From: Betaproteobacteria bacterium UBA7395
GTDB taxonomy: Bacteria > Pseudomonadota > Gammaproteobacteria > Burkholderiales > Rhodocyclaceae
NCBI GenBank assembly: GCA_002470165.1
Contig: DKNF01000266.1
Span: 1 to 44,936 of the forward strand
Length of the DNA: 44,936 nucleotides
Direction: 5' to 3'
The first letter of the stretch is position 1. Every line of letters starts with the position of its first letter. Below are positions 8,466-17,038 of the stretch, one piece after another. A program made the position numbers and the translations under genes. A model generated the notes under the pieces. That model was given only the letters and a program-made list of their open reading frames with translations. It ran no database searches and was not told where the DNA came from.

Positions 8466-9713
8466 TCAGTCTTTGTTGATGAGATGGTTGGTGTTGTGAC
8501 GTTTGCGATAGTTCTCGAGGAAACGGGCGACACGGCCGACGGCCTCGCGCAGATCGTCCTCGTGCGGCAGGAAGACCAGCCGGAAGTGGTCGGGGTGCGG
8601 CCAGTTGAAGCCGGTCCCCTGAACCAGCAGGACCTTTTCTTCCTGCAGCAGTTCGGCAATGAACTGCTGGTCGTTCTTGATCGGGTAGATCTTGGGATCG
8701 AGCCTGGGGAACATGTACAGCGCCGCCTTGGGCTTGACGCAGGAGACACCGGGAATCGCCGTGATCAGTTCGTGTGCGAGATCGCGCTGGCGACGCAGGC
8801 GACCGCCGTCGCGCACCAGATCGTCAATGCTCTGGTAACCGCCCAGCGCAGTCTGGATGCCGTGCTGGCCGGGCGCGTTGGCGCACAGGCGCATCGAGGC
8901 CAGCATGTCGAGGCCCTCGATATAGTCCTTGGCATGGCGCTTGTCGCCGGAAACGACCATCCAGCCGGCACGGTAGCCGCAGGAACGGTAGTTTTTCGAC
9001 AGGCCGTTGAAGGTGATGGTCAGCACGTCTTCCGACAGGGCCGCGATCGAGGTATGGGTGACGCCGTCGTACAGCACCTTGTCGTACACCTCGTCGGCGT
9101 AGATGATCAGGTGGTGCTGGCGGGCGATCTCGATGATCTCGTGCAGCAGGTCGTCCGGATACAGCGCACCGGTCGGGTTGTTCGGGTTGATGATGACAAT
9201 CGCCCGCGTGTTCTTGTTGATCTTGCTGCGGATATCGTCGAGGTCGGGCAGCCAGCCCTTTTCCTCGTCGCACAGGTAATGCACGGGCTTGCCGCCGGAC
9301 AGGCTGACCGCCGCCGTCCACAGCGGATAGTCGGGGGCCGGCACGAGTACTTCGTCGCCAGCGTCGAGCAAGGCATTCATCGCCATCACGATCAGTTCGG
9401 ACACGCCGTTGCCAACGTAGATGTCCTCCAGCGTCACCCCCCTGATGTGCTTCTGCTGGGTGTAATGCATGATCGCCTTGCGCGCCGCGAAGATACCCTT
9501 CGAATCCGTATAACCGGCCGCGTTGGGCAGGTTGCGGATCATGTCCTGCTGGATTTCTTCGGGCGAATCGAAACCGAACGAGGCCAGGTTGCCGATGTTC
9601 AGCTTGATGATCTTGTGGCCTTCTTCTTCCATCTGCTTGGCCATCTGCAGCACGGGGCCGCGGATGTCGTAGCAGACGTTGGCAAGTTTGGCGGATTTCT
9701 TGACGTGCTTCAT
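8466..9713 (-). CDS. alaA: Class I aminotransferase, AlaA-type alanine transaminase
   Basis: A 415-residue fold-type I PLP enzyme. Lys240 in NGLSKNYRSCGYRAGW is the expected Schiff-base residue. INPNNPTGALY and YADEVYDKV are the usual cofactor-contacting motifs, and the SFGFDSPEEI N-terminal segment is characteristic of the AlaA (YfbQ) group. It probably transfers an amino group between glutamate and pyruvate to make alanine. The gene heads the alaA-hom operon, an arrangement common in betaproteobacteria. It is divergent from the Mth938-like gene with only 54 bases between the starts. Confidence 0.88.
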   Translation of the reverse strand: MKHVKKSAKLANVCYDIRGPVLQMAKQMEEEGHKIIKLNIGNLASFGFDSPEEIQQDMIRNLPNAAGYTDSKGIFAARKAIMHYTQQKHIRGVTLEDIYVGNGVSELIVMAMNALLDAGDEVLVPAPDYPLWTAAVSLSGGKPVHYLCDEEKGWLPDLDDIRSKINKNTRAIVIINPNNPTGALYPDDLLHEIIEIARQHHLIIYADEVYDKVLYDGVTHTSIAALSEDVLTITFNGLSKNYRSCGYRAGWMVVSGDKRHAKDYIEGLDMLASMRLCANAPGQHGIQTALGGYQSIDDLVRDGGRLRRQRDLAHELITAIPGVSCVKPKAALYMFPRLDPKIYPIKNDQQFIAELLQEEKVLLVQGTGFNWPHPDHFRLVFLPHEDDLREAVGRVARFLENYRKRHNTNHLINKD

Positions 9714-9726
9714 GAAATTGTCCGGA

Positions 9727-9754
9727 TTGGCGAGGTTTGGGCCAAAGGTATAAT
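9727..9754 (+). promoter_or_regulatory. Sigma-70-type promoter for the Mth938-like gene
   Basis: A perfect TATAAT at 9749-9754 is preceded by TTGGCG (4 of 6) at 9727-9732 with a 16-base spacer. The inferred transcript start is near 9761, leaving a leader of only about seven bases before ATG 9768. The message would be nearly leaderless, and indeed no ribosome site is visible. Confidence 0.5.
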
Positions 9755-9767
9755 CCTACTATTACGA

Positions 9768-10154
9768 ATGCTGCACCGCAAAGTGAAACTCCATACATCC
9801 AGCACTGACGGCCTCAATCTCTTCACCGCCTACGGTGACGACTACGTTGCGGTCAATCATCAAAAGCACGAGAGCAACCTGATCGTGTGCCCTGAAAGCA
9901 TCATCGCCGACTGGTCGACGGCCCGCGTCGATGCACTGACCGAGGCCGACCGCCAGAAACTGCTCGAACTGGGCATCGGCATCATCCTGCTCGGCACCGG
10001 CAAACGCCTGCGTTTCCCCGCGGTCGAATGGATGCGCCCATTTGCAGTAGCCGGCATCGGCCTGGAAATCATGGACCTGCAAGCTGCCTGCCGGACCTAC
10101 AACATTCTCGCCGGCGAAGGCCGCAAAGTCGCTGCGGCGCTGCTTTTCGACTAG
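9768..10154 (+). CDS. Mth938-like domain protein (DUF498 family)
   Basis: A 128-residue soluble protein with the Mth938-like fold signature: an N-terminal strand pair, then ESNLIVCPESIIADW, GIGIILLGTGKR, and a C-terminal GIGLEIMDLQAACRTYNILAGEGRKVAAAL. Family members occur in bacteria and as the human protein AAMDC. The bacterial role is unknown. The start at ATG 9768 is fixed by a perfect -10 box just upstream. The open frame continues far upstream, but only as the shadow of alaA. Its TAG stop overlaps the TAG stop of the convergent lapD-like gene by two bases. Confidence 0.85.
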   Translation: MLHRKVKLHTSSTDGLNLFTAYGDDYVAVNHQKHESNLIVCPESIIADWSTARVDALTEADRQKLLELGIGIILLGTGKRLRFPAVEWMRPFAVAGIGLEIMDLQAACRTYNILAGEGRKVAAALLFD

Positions 10155-12106
10155 ATCCGGTCGGCCGACGGCGCACCGAAATGGTAGCCCTGCCCGGCCT
10201 TCACCGAGTCCTTGAGCAACATCTCCACCTGCTCGGCGTTCTCGACGCCTTGGGCAATCACTTCGACCTCAAGCGACGACGCCAGCGACACGATCGAGCG
10301 CAGTAGCGCCCGTGCAGCCTCGTTCTCCGGCGCTTCGGCGACCAGTCCGGCGTTAAGCTTCACATAATCCGGCGGCAGATCGCGCAGCAACTGCAGCGAA
10401 CTTGGCATCAGGCCAAAATGATCAATCCCGAAACGAACCTGGTGCGTGCGCAGCATGTCGGCGAACTGACGCGCCGCTTCCATGTCGAGCGAGCAGCCGT
10501 ATTCGGTCAACTCGAAGGACAGACGGACGCCCCGCTGATTCAGGCGCGACAGCCGCCCACCGATCCAGGTCAAGAACTCGCGGTTATCCAGGCTCTGATT
10601 GGAGAGATTGACCGCCAGATTGACGCACTCATCGCCGCCCCGCTCCTCCAGTCGGCGGAAAACCAGCGACAGCAGGGCCTGATCGATATCCGGCATCAAT
10701 TTATGCCGCATCGCCATCGGCAGGAACACCGAAGCAGGCACCAGATTACCGTCGTTACCCACAAGGCGCGTCATGATTTCCTGCTGCATCACTTCGCCAC
10801 TCGATAACGAGACCACCGGTTGTCCAAGCAGCGTCCACCGATTTTCGGCCAGGGCATTGCGAATCAATTCACGCCAGGCCAACGAACCGATCGACGACTC
10901 CGAGGAGCCGACGTCGACCACGTACTGCAAGGCATTACGCCCAGACTGACGCGCGCTCTCGATGGCCAGGTCGAGCCGGGACATCACCCGAGCCCGCTCC
11001 TCGCCATGACGAAAATGCACCATGCCGACGCTGAAAGAGAAATCCCCCCCCTCCTCCAGCCCATCGAAAATCTGCTGCAGGCGGTCACGCAACTGACGAC
11101 CGATCTCGGCCAAGGTTGCGGCATTCTGATCAAACAGCACGAAACCGAAAGAACTGCCGCCAATGCGGCAAAGAATCGAAGCCCGGTCGCCCAGCGTTTC
11201 GCGGGCAACCGCGGCAACAGAAGCCAGGAACTGATCGCCCTTGCGATAACTGGCCTCGGTATTGAAATTCTTGAGGTTGTTCACTTCGATACCGATCAAT
11301 GCGGCATCGGAAAATGCAATTTCTCCGCTCAATGCCTGCCCCAGACGCAGATCAAAGCTGCGCCGGTTGTCCAGCCCGGTCACATCGTCCTGATAGGCCT
11401 CACGGCGAAACTGCTCGGCCTTTCTCGATTCTGCATCGAGAAATTCGGATATTTTCCGCGACATCTCGTTCATCGCGCCGACTACCCTGGCCAACTCCAG
11501 TGCTCGTGGCTTGACCTTGATCTGACCGAAATGCTTTTGCTGGATATCGACGGCCGAACGTTCGATTTCGGACAGGGGATTCAGTATCCAGCGCAACACC
11601 ACGCGCACCAGCGCCAGTGCCAGAAAGTAAGCGAACAACATCCAGCCTGAGATCTCAAGCGCCGATTTCCACAAATATTGATAGGCATGCGTCGGCTGGG
11701 AAAGCACGACAACCTTGCCCAACTGCCGCCAACGAGCCGTCAGGAAAGATTCGCCCGAAGGGGCCTGCAAGGTCACCAGCGATGTGAACCACAAGGGCAC
11801 GCCTTCTACCTTGGCTGCCAGTTCCCGCTCGACAATGACCGAGCCGTCAACGCCGAGAATGGCGATACGCTGAAAATACCCGCGGTCGAACAGGGTGGCC
11901 ACCTGGGTTTCCGCCAGTATCCTGTCGCCGTCGGCCAGCGACTGGGAGAGCGGGTGGACCAGCGACGAAGCGGCATCCTGGGCATGCGAGCCCAATTGCT
12001 CCTCAAGGTAGGCGCGCGTTCCGGAAACGCCCAGTATCGCCAACCCGACGAATACGCCGAGAAAGATGACCGAAATCCCGAGAAACAACTGTCGTCTCAA
12101 GGTCAT
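10151..12106 (-). CDS. lapD: LapD-like inner-membrane c-di-GMP receptor (degenerate GGDEF and EAL)
   Basis: A 651-residue protein. The order is TM1 (about 8-28), a periplasmic LapD/MoxY-type domain (about 30-150), TM2 (about 152-172), HAMP (about 175-225), GGDEF-like (about 240-400) and EAL-like (about 410-650). The cyclase motif is GGSSF (316-320), not GGDEF. In the EAL domain, EAL reads EIM (443-445), DDFG reads DHFG (562-565) and EGVE reads QGVE. Both activities should therefore be lost, as in LapD, which binds c-di-GMP inside and sequesters the protease LapG outside. Trp126, in a periplasmic loop (TARWRQLG), lies where P. fluorescens LapD has its LapG-contacting Trp. ATG 12106 (GAGGG upstream) is chosen because the longer frame reads through a terminator hairpin. 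A lapG homologue lies at 16341. Confidence 0.85.
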   Translation of the reverse strand: MTLRRQLFLGISVIFLGVFVGLAILGVSGTRAYLEEQLGSHAQDAASSLVHPLSQSLADGDRILAETQVATLFDRGYFQRIAILGVDGSVIVERELAAKVEGVPLWFTSLVTLQAPSGESFLTARWRQLGKVVVLSQPTHAYQYLWKSALEISGWMLFAYFLALALVRVVLRWILNPLSEIERSAVDIQQKHFGQIKVKPRALELARVVGAMNEMSRKISEFLDAESRKAEQFRREAYQDDVTGLDNRRSFDLRLGQALSGEIAFSDAALIGIEVNNLKNFNTEASYRKGDQFLASVAAVARETLGDRASILCRIGGSSFGFVLFDQNAATLAEIGRQLRDRLQQIFDGLEEGGDFSFSVGMVHFRHGEERARVMSRLDLAIESARQSGRNALQYVVDVGSSESSIGSLAWRELIRNALAENRWTLLGQPVVSLSSGEVMQQEIMTRLVGNDGNLVPASVFLPMAMRHKLMPDIDQALLSLVFRRLEERGGDECVNLAVNLSNQSLDNREFLTWIGGRLSRLNQRGVRLSFELTEYGCSLDMEAARQFADMLRTHQVRFGIDHFGLMPSSLQLLRDLPPDYVKLNAGLVAEAPENEAARALLRSIVSLASSLEVEVIAQGVENAEQVEMLLKDSVKAGQGYHFGAPSADRI

Positions 12107-12118
12107 GAAAACACCCTC

Positions 12119-12149
12119 AAAAAAAATGGCAGCCTTAGGCTGCCATTTT
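12119..12149 (-). terminator. Strong intrinsic terminator after the secreted repeat protein gene
   Basis: The minus strand has a 12-bp perfect stem (plus-strand arms 12123-12134 and 12138-12149) with a 3-base loop. It runs straight into a tract of eight Ts that includes four from the stem. It lies 17 bases beyond the stop of the secreted protein gene and 13 bases upstream of the lapD-like start. The small gene is therefore likely transcribed alone at high level, with limited read-through into lapD. Confidence 0.9.
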
Positions 12150-12165
12150 CCAAAAAACAACAAGC

Positions 12166-12672
12166 TCAGGAACGGCTGACGCTACCGAGATAACCACCAC
12201 CACCGCCACCGCCGCTGAAATTGGAGCCGGGCGAGCTACCAAAATTACCAGATCCGCTCGGACCACCGACAGTATCGCCCCCCTGGGGACCACCAGCGGC
12301 AGTGGAGCCGGTCACAAATTGAGGATCGACTCCGGCAGCCAGTGCTGCCTGGGTCACTGCGGCCGGCGACGCACCGGCAGCAATAGCGGCAGAAACCACA
12401 GCAGCTGGCTGATAGCCGGCTGCGACCATCGCACTGATCACCGATTGCAGATCGGCTCCCTGGCTCAGTAGCGCGCTGATCAGGGAAGCTTCAGAAACGC
12501 CAGCCTTCTTGGCGGCAGCAGCAATCGCAGAAATCGACTGACCAGCAGCCAGGTTTTGCTGGACTTCAGCATCAACCTGAGCCAACGTCATGTTCGGCGA
12601 AAATGCAGCAACCGCCGCGAAACTCGACAGCGCAACACCGGCTGCCAGTGCAATTTTGGTAAAGGTCTTCAT
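12166..12672 (-). CDS. Secreted Ala-rich 14-residue-repeat protein with Gly-rich tail
   Basis: A 168-residue protein of unknown function. An N-terminal signal peptide (Lys2, Lys6, then a hydrophobic run to about residue 23, AAVAA) sends it to the periplasm or outside. Residues about 57-125 contain about five units of 13-15 residues of the type AG-x-x-P-A-A-V-x-x-A-x-x-A. The C-terminal 45 residues are Gly/Ser-rich, with a run of seven glycines at 154-160. The start at ATG 12672 has GGGGGA six bases upstream. The frame extends five codons to a TTG, which is less likely. The gene is followed by a strong terminator. The repeats suggest a small helical or adhesive surface protein. No family was recognised. 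Confidence 0.75.
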   Translation of the reverse strand: MKTFTKIALAAGVALSSFAAVAAFSPNMTLAQVDAEVQQNLAAGQSISAIAAAAKKAGVSEASLISALLSQGADLQSVISAMVAAGYQPAAVVSAAIAAGASPAAVTQAALAAGVDPQFVTGSTAAGGPQGGDTVGGPSGSGNFGSSPGSNFSGGGGGGGYLGSVSRS

Positions 12673-12807
12673 TCGATCCCCCGACAAGGTTTGATATGGC
12701 TTCAGGTTAGCACCAGGATTACCCGTTCGTCAACTTCAATTTCGCATAAATATCGACAAAAAATCTTTTCAATACAATGATTTTCAACATGTGAAATCCG
12801 AAGAACG

Positions 12808-12829
12808 AAAAACCGGATCAGCGATCCGG
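12808..12829 (-). terminator. Intrinsic terminator after the REC-PAS-GGDEF-EAL gene
   Basis: On the minus strand CCGGATC, a 3-base loop and GATCCGG are followed immediately by TTTTT (plus-strand arms 12813-12819 and 12823-12829). The hairpin begins about six bases after the stop of the upstream gene. The remaining gap to 12673 is AT-rich and should hold the promoter of the secreted repeat protein. The best candidate there, TTGACG, 18 bases, TAACCT on the minus strand, is weak. Confidence 0.85.
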
Positions 12830-12834
12830 AAGCA

Positions 12835-14910
12835 TCAGCCGACAGCCCCCAGAATCCCTTTGTGCACCAGCGAACTCGCCCGCCATTCATTGAAGCTGAG
12901 CGGCTTGCCAAACACATACCCCTGCACGGCATCGCAACCAATCCGGCGCAGCACCTCGAGTTGCTCCGGCGTCTCCACACCTTCGGCAACCGCCCTGACA
13001 CCAAGACGCTGGGCAAATGCCACCAGCGCCGCCACCAATTCCCGCATTTGCGGATTGACGGTGATCTCGCTGGTAAAGGAGCGATCGATCTTGATCGAGC
13101 TCATCGGCAACTGACTGAGCAGGCTGAAGGAGCAATAGCCGGCACCAAAATCGTCGAGCGAGAACTTGCAGCCCGATTCCGCCAGGCCGAGCAAAGTCCT
13201 GACAGCACGCTCGTTACCGGTAAGCGCAGCCTCGGAGCACTCGAAGGTCAGCCGCCTAGTTGGAACCCCAGCCGATGCCAGCGTTTCCAGCAGGTGATTT
13301 ACCGCATCCGGGGCTGACAGCTGTTTGGCTGAGAGATCGATGACCAAGCCCAGATCCCCACCCATGTCATTGAGTTCTCCGGCGGCCTGAGCCAGCGCCT
13401 TGCGCCCGAGTTCCGGCATGATGCCGATTTCTTCGGCAATTTCGAGAAAACGCCCGGCATCGAGCAGGCCGAATTCTGGGTGCTGGAAGCGCAACAAGGC
13501 TTCGACATACTCGGCCCGGCCTGTTTTCAGGCAAACCTCGGGCAGGTAGCGCAAAGTGTAACGCCAATCCGTGAGCCCCTCGCGCAAGGCGTGCTCCATG
13601 TCACGGCGCCCATGGGAACGGGGCATTTCCCAAGGATGAAAAAACCGGAAACACCCCTTGCCCGCAGCCTTGGCTTCGTACAACGCAACATCGGCTGCAG
13701 CAAGCAGTTCGTCCGCTTCCTCGGCATCGTCGGGATAGATCGCGACACCGATACTCGCATCGATGCGCAGGAGGGCATTGCCGTAGGGAATCTCTCTCGA
13801 TATCTCGTTAAGCAGTTTCTGGCAGATGCTGTCCATGCATTCCGGTGTATCCCCCTGCTCCAGGATCAGCACAAACTCGTCGCCGCCACGCCGACTGACG
13901 GTATCGCTCATGCGCAACGCCTGGACCATGCGCGATGCCGACACCCTGAGCACCTCGTCGCCGGCGGCATGGCCCCAGCTATCATTGATGAGCTTGAAGT
14001 GATCCAGATCGAGGTAGAGCAGTGCCAGTTTGTGGCGATACCGGCGAGCCCGGGCAATCGAACGCTGCAGACGATCAAGGAACAGGACGCGGTTTGGCAG
14101 GCCGGTCAGGCTGTCGAAATGCGCCAGGCGACGCATCCGCTCCTCCTCGCGCTTACGCTCGGTGATGTCGGACACCAGCCCGACAAAGCGCCTCGGCATG
14201 CCGATTTCTCCGTCGACCGCTGCAATCGACAGCCATTGATCGTAAAGTACACCATCCTTGCGCCGGTTGGTGATTTCCCCCGACCATCGCCCGTGGGTCA
14301 GCAGGTTCTCCCACATCGTTCGATAAAACTCCGGGGGATGCAAACCGGAGGAAAGCATTGACGTACGCTGCCCGACCACTTCGTCCGGACGATACCCCGT
14401 GAGCAGGGAAAACGCCGGGTTGACCGCAAGGATCCTGGCTTGATCATCGGTAATCAGGATGCCCTCATTGACAACTTCAAAGACCATGCTGGCCATCTTC
14501 AAGTCGAGTACGCGCTGACGATCCCGCAGGCAGCGGGCGAGCATATCCAGCATCAGCGCATGATCAAGCGGCAGCAGGAGATGGGCATCAATCCCCAGAT
14601 CAATCACTCGATGCAGAAAATCGTTATCCGCAGCCGTCGAAATCAACATGATCAAGGCATCGGAATCCAGCGCCCGGATTTTCCCGCTCATTTCCAGGGC
14701 ATCGATACCGGATATCGACTGCCCGGCGATCACGACGTCGGGGCTGATCCTGCTCCAGCAATTCAGTCCGGCATCACCGTCTGTCGCCTGCACCACCTCG
14801 CGCACCGAAGGTGACAGCATGCGAACCAGATCGGCACGCAAGCCTGGATCACTCTCCACCACCAGGATGCGAGCCTGAGAGAGCAGGCTGGAATTGCTCC
14901 GGAAACCCAT
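12835..14910 (-). CDS. Pseudo-receiver / PAS / GGDEF / EAL protein
   Basis: A 691-residue cytoplasmic protein: receiver-like (about 13-130), PAS (about 138-252), GGDEF (about 262-425), EAL (about 435-685). The receiver retains the ESD acidic pocket, but the phospho-acceptor Asp is replaced by Gly (residue 63, in VVIAGQSISG) and the conserved Lys by Leu113, so normal phosphorylation is not expected. GGDEF (342-346) is intact, with an I-site RMSD at 333-336. The EAL domain keeps EALLR (470-474), DDFG, the KID lysine and EGVET. The usual metal-ligand Asn of the NLS motif is Asp in IDLSAKQ (524-530), so phosphodiesterase activity is uncertain. Its ATG shares a base with the stop of the upstream transglycosylase gene, showing translational coupling. 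Confidence 0.93.
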   Translation of the reverse strand: MGFRSNSSLLSQARILVVESDPGLRADLVRMLSPSVREVVQATDGDAGLNCWSRISPDVVIAGQSISGIDALEMSGKIRALDSDALIMLISTAADNDFLHRVIDLGIDAHLLLPLDHALMLDMLARCLRDRQRVLDLKMASMVFEVVNEGILITDDQARILAVNPAFSLLTGYRPDEVVGQRTSMLSSGLHPPEFYRTMWENLLTHGRWSGEITNRRKDGVLYDQWLSIAAVDGEIGMPRRFVGLVSDITERKREEERMRRLAHFDSLTGLPNRVLFLDRLQRSIARARRYRHKLALLYLDLDHFKLINDSWGHAAGDEVLRVSASRMVQALRMSDTVSRRGGDEFVLILEQGDTPECMDSICQKLLNEISREIPYGNALLRIDASIGVAIYPDDAEEADELLAAADVALYEAKAAGKGCFRFFHPWEMPRSHGRRDMEHALREGLTDWRYTLRYLPEVCLKTGRAEYVEALLRFQHPEFGLLDAGRFLEIAEEIGIMPELGRKALAQAAGELNDMGGDLGLVIDLSAKQLSAPDAVNHLLETLASAGVPTRRLTFECSEAALTGNERAVRTLLGLAESGCKFSLDDFGAGYCSFSLLSQLPMSSIKIDRSFTSEITVNPQMRELVAALVAFAQRLGVRAVAEGVETPEQLEVLRRIGCDAVQGYVFGKPLSFNEWRASSLVHKGILGAVG

Positions 14911-16208
14911 CAGCGACGCGGCAAGCCGTTGACGGTAGCTGACGGTACCACCCGCCCCGCATCACCGGCACAGGACTGCAGGACCATGCATTCCGAAGAA
15001 GCCCGGGTCAGCAACACGGCACGCTGGGCCAACGCCGAGTCAATCCGCCCTTGGCGCCCGGCGGGCAACAGCAAGGTCGAACCCACCTCGTAGTAATGCC
15101 CATCGGGTAGCGGATTTGCCTGCAGGACAGTATTCAGCGGCAACTTGTTACGCTCGGCAATTTCCTGCGGCGTGGCCGCCCGGGTGATCCGCAGCATCCG
15201 CCAGGTAACCCACGGTCCAACATGGGTCGCCATGTTGTCCACGAGCTTCAGTGCCGCCTGAGGAGGCAGCAGCAGATTGACGTTATGTCGCCCGATGACC
15301 ACCGGCGCCTTCAGCGAGGGATTGAGCCGCAGCAACTCTTCCCGGGAAAGGCCTGCCAGCCTGGCCAGCAGGAGTACATCGATATCCCGGTGAATTTCCA
15401 CCACGGTATATTGTGGGGCGTTCGCAATCACCGGCAGCTTCACGCCATATTCATCCGGTTCGAGCAGAAGTCGCCGTACCGCCAGGATACGCGGCACGTA
15501 CTCCCGGGTTTCCTGCGGCAAGGCAGCCGCGATGTCCTTGAATCCCGGTTTCTCGACGCCACGCCGCCTGGCCCGCTCGATTTCGTTCTGCACCCTGCGC
15601 TCACCGCAATTGTAGGCCGCCATCGCCAACTGCCAGTCATCGAACATGCCGTGCAATGCCTGCAGGTAATCCAGGGCGGCGCGCGTCGAAACCACCAGGT
15701 TACGGCGATCATCGCGGAAACGGTCGATACCGATCTCGTAGTTCTTTGCCGTGCTCTCGATGAACTGCCAGGCACCATGCGCCTCCGCATGCGATGCCGC
15801 CTGCAGCGAGTAGCCGGACTCGACAAACGGAACCAGTGCCAGTTCCATCGGCAGGCCGCGCGCCTCGACCGCATCGACCACGTGGTACAACAATCCCCCC
15901 GCTCGCTCGGCAATACGCTGGATGATGCCGCTGGCACCAAAGCGCTTGGCAACCGCCTTAACTTCGGCATCGCCGTCGATGCCGTGAAGTTTGAAACCCT
16001 CGCGGATACGCGCCCAGATATCCGGGTATGTTCTGGCGTCGGCCATCGCTTCGCTGATCGGCGCTTCCGGCTCGATCTCCACGTCGGGAACACTGAGTGC
16101 CACCGGCGTTTCCTCGACCTCCACGTAGGGCGCATCGAATACCGACGCACACCCGCCAAGGACGAGCGAAACCAACAACAGGAGAGTGGTCCGGACGAGA
16201 TAATTCAA
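14910..16208 (-). CDS. MltD-like lytic transglycosylase lipoprotein
   Basis: A murein-cleaving SLT-domain protein of about 432 residues. The N-terminus has a lipobox (LVLGGC, Cys about residue 20), so it should be an outer-membrane lipoprotein. The SLT domain contains ELALVPFVESGY with the catalytic Glu, then HAEAHGAWQFIESTAKNYEI and MAAYNCGERRVQNEI. Two further C-terminal segments resemble degenerate LysM repeats (TVVEIHRDIDVLLLARLAGLS, and ITRAATPQEIAERNKLPLN). No ATG start is available. TTG 16208 gives the best lipoprotein signal and is chosen on that basis, while TTG 16271 is the farthest alternative. The stop overlaps the start of the pseudo-receiver gene (TGATG). The lapG-like gene is divergent. 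Confidence 0.85.
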   Translation of the reverse strand: MNYLVRTTLLLLVSLVLGGCASVFDAPYVEVEETPVALSVPDVEIEPEAPISEAMADARTYPDIWARIREGFKLHGIDGDAEVKAVAKRFGASGIIQRIAERAGGLLYHVVDAVEARGLPMELALVPFVESGYSLQAASHAEAHGAWQFIESTAKNYEIGIDRFRDDRRNLVVSTRAALDYLQALHGMFDDWQLAMAAYNCGERRVQNEIERARRRGVEKPGFKDIAAALPQETREYVPRILAVRRLLLEPDEYGVKLPVIANAPQYTVVEIHRDIDVLLLARLAGLSREELLRLNPSLKAPVVIGRHNVNLLLPPQAALKLVDNMATHVGPWVTWRMLRITRAATPQEIAERNKLPLNTVLQANPLPDGHYYEVGSTLLLPAGRQGRIDSALAQRAVLLTRASSECMVLQSCAGDAGRVVPSATVNGLPRR

Positions 16209-16340
16209 TTTGAAATCGTCATAAGGAAAACCCGCCGACTTTACCCTTGAATGAAAAATTAACAAATACAACCAAGGTCATAGCACGCTTCAGGCTTGCT
16301 CTACCTGTACAATGCCGTTGTCCCAAGACCATATGCGTAG

Positions 16341-17030
16341 ATGCCGACAGCAAGCGCCAGACGCAAATACATCGCCACCGCTGCTTTACTGATCGCCATC
16401 GCCGTACCGGTGACTGCGAGTCTCGTTGCATTCTCCGAGGGCCTGCTGCGCCACGTTGCCCAGCGCTTTTCACCGGATGCCCCCAAACGCCTGATGATCT
16501 GGCAGCGACTGGTCAACGACATGCGCCATACCGATGCCCCAGGCGCAATCCAGCACGATGCCAGGGCGGAATCGCTGACCCTGCGCAAGATCAACAGCTT
16601 TTTCAACCAGGTGCCTTATTACCGGGACATGCAGCACTGGCGACAAGACGACTACTGGGCCACGCCGGTCGAAATGCTTTCATCCTACGGCGGCGACTGC
16701 GAGGACTATTCGATAGCCAAATACCTGTCGCTGAAGGAACTCGGCATCCCGATCGAGCGTTTACGCATCACTTACGTCCGCGCCAAGACTCTGGACGAAG
16801 CGCACATGGTGCTGGCCTATTACCCAACCCCGGATGCCGAACCTCTGATCATGGACAACCTAGTGCCCGAGCTTCGCCCCGCGTCGCAACGCCCGGATCT
16901 AGAACCTGTGTATAGTTTCAATGACGACGATCTGTGGCTGGCATCGGGCAATTCGCGCAAGGGCGGCGCCTCGAATGTCCGCCTGTGGCGCGAACTACTG
17001 GAAAAACTGGCCAAGGAAAAGGCGATGTGA
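16341..17030 (+). CDS. lapG: LapG-like periplasmic transglutaminase-type cysteine protease
   Basis: A 229-residue protein of the bacterial transglutaminase-like cysteine proteinase family. A hydrophobic segment at about 11-30 is a signal peptide or anchor. The triad is readable: Cys120 in YGGDCEDYSIAKY, His155 in DEAHMVL and Asp172 in IMDNL. The acidic residues flanking the Cys correspond to the calcium-binding site known in LapG proteins. In the characterised system LapG cuts giant adhesins near their N-terminus, releasing cells from biofilms, unless LapD bound to c-di-GMP holds it. A lapD-like gene lies 4.2 kb away. No large adhesin gene is in the window. It is convergent with the exopolysaccharide cluster, with eight bases between stops. 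Confidence 0.9.
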   Translation: MPTASARRKYIATAALLIAIAVPVTASLVAFSEGLLRHVAQRFSPDAPKRLMIWQRLVNDMRHTDAPGAIQHDARAESLTLRKINSFFNQVPYYRDMQHWRQDDYWATPVEMLSSYGGDCEDYSIAKYLSLKELGIPIERLRITYVRAKTLDEAHMVLAYYPTPDAEPLIMDNLVPELRPASQRPDLEPVYSFNDDDLWLASGNSRKGGASNVRLWRELLEKLAKEKAM

Positions 17031-17038
17031 ATCGCCGC

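Noticed and set aside
12107..12163. N-terminal extension of the LapD-like protein
   Set aside because: The extra 19 codons translate a perfect terminator hairpin and start without a ribosome site. ATG 12106 has GAGGG upstream.
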